Shown here: positions 45,608 through 46,561 of the stretch, piece after piece
Position numbering within the stretch: position 1 is the stretch's first letter
Layout: the number at the start of each line of letters is the position of its first letter
Assembly (NCBI GenBank): GCA_025201705.1
Contig: MU616745.1
Location: 1-46,561, forward strand
Reading direction: 5' to 3'
DNA: 46,561 nt
Source: Dissophora ornata
Taxonomy: Eukaryota; Mortierellomycota; Mortierellomycetes; Mortierellales; Mortierellaceae
Made by a program: the position numbers and the translations under genes
The notes under the pieces: model-generated
Database searches by the model: none
The model's input: only the letters and a program-made list of their open reading frames with translations
Told to the model about the DNA's origin: nothing

Positions 45608-46561
45608 GGTCGTTGATGAAACTGAAATTCATGGACAGTGAAAAACACAAATGTCAGGCACGGATATGATGACAGCCAAATAGCTTCCTCGCTCCTTTGA
45701 TTTGAGATAGCTTGCGTTGCCCTTCAGAAGGTAAGGTAGCTCCGTGCTCAACACACTTGAGAGCCTCCATGTTATTGCGCGCGTGCGATCGCGTTTGAAT
45801 CATTTAACGCTCTTCCTCTGCGCTGATGCATTGAACTTGTTCCTAGATGAATCTCCAGCAAACCTGTCACTTCCACAGGCTCTACCAGCTTCCTCCCGCG
45901 TCGACAGGGTTTTGATCCTTACCGAGAAAGAGGTGTTGGTGGTGGTGAGATTGGCCAGACAAGCGTGAATGAATATTCATGCTGCGCGATTCTTGCTCAA
46001 AATACGTCACCGGTTTGCGCGGTCGTCGTGCTTTTCTTTCTAGAACGCTGCCATTGGTCAGGCGTCAAGATGAAGTTAAGGTAATTAGAGCGTTAAGCTT
46101 CAGGCGTTACCTTATCTTTCTCTCAGCCTGCTGTGGAGTTAAGGACTTCGCGGATATTGGACTTCTGCGCGATGATATAGCAGGCTGCTCTGACAGCCAG
46201 ATGGCAACCAAATGACGCCATGAAGCTGACAACATCTAGAAAGCGATAAAAGGTGTTTGTTAGCGACCCACTCGCCAGCCATGGTTCAAACATGCTGTCG
46301 AGAATCACGACTAGGTAAGACAGGGCAAGATGATCTTTCCAAGGGCAGGACTGGACACGGCAGGATTGGGACGAGGAGAGGGATCAAGGTGGATGAGGGG
46401 TTATATTCAAGTTATTATACTAGGTAAAGAAAGCTATCTTAAGAAGGCAGGTATTTACATTACAAGATGGTGTGGGTGTATGTCAAACGAGCATGCTTGT
46501 GTGTGCCCCAGGCCCAGGGTGTTGCTACCATATCGTGGTGGCAAAGAAGTGGATCAAACGA
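45608..46561. other. Right-end region without recognised gene
   Basis: The first part is the EGD1 promoter and leader. The remaining roughly 800 bp has only short frames on both strands with no family resemblance. The window ends before any neighbouring gene can be recognised. Confidence 0.5.

Noticed and set aside
45969..45980. Perfect 12-bp palindrome ATGAATATTCAT near the right end
   Set aside because: It is too short to distinguish from chance, and nothing around it suggests an operator or element end.

Overview
The window is nuclear DNA from a filamentous fungus. Genes are split by short introns (about 50-120 bp) with GTAAGT/GTATGT-type donors, and polyadenylation signals are AATAAA. 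The housekeeping proteins are clearly fungal (Nma111, Isn1, Atp14, Tvp38, Rad2). An expanded family of 1,100-1,200-residue LRR-like proteins at the left end suggests an early-diverging fungus of the Mortierella group. That placement rests on my memory of similar hypothetical proteins and was not searched. All gene models were spliced by hand; for each spliced gene reported as intact, the exon lengths sum to a multiple of three.

Left part (1-13,952): an accessory tandem array on the + strand. Three long open genes (25-3375, 5207-8646, 10285-13952) alternate with two decayed copies (about 3543-4917 and 8811-9908). Intact members have a short 'header' module in a separate first exon, a phase-2 intron, a Ser/Thr-rich linker, a conserved helical and alpha/beta core, a VKWxC box and a long LRR-like C-terminus. 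Their function is unknown. The best candidate here for an undescribed system is this family and the way its modules are shuffled and lost.

Boundary (13,953-15,578): a gene-poor stretch with a long CT microsatellite interrupted by a 10-N assembly gap, plus weak small-ORF signals.

Right part (15,579-45,607): conserved genes. In order they are NMA111 (-), an unexplained TATA-bearing unit (+), CBR1 (-), ISN1 (+), an ER-luminal KDEL protein (+), a type I membrane protein (+), ATP14 (-), an unknown protein with a hydrophobic C-terminus (+), TVP38 (+), RAD2 (-), an AIRIM/C1orf109-like protein (+), NPC1 (-) and EGD1 (-). Most neighbours are divergent or convergent with short shared spacers, as expected of a compact fungal genome. 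Themes are mitochondrial energy metabolism, redox and lipid/sterol biology (CBR1, NPC1), nucleotide metabolism (ISN1), DNA repair (RAD2), protein quality control (NMA111, EGD1) and possibly ribosome maturation (AIRIM-like). The last 0.95 kb has no recognisable gene.
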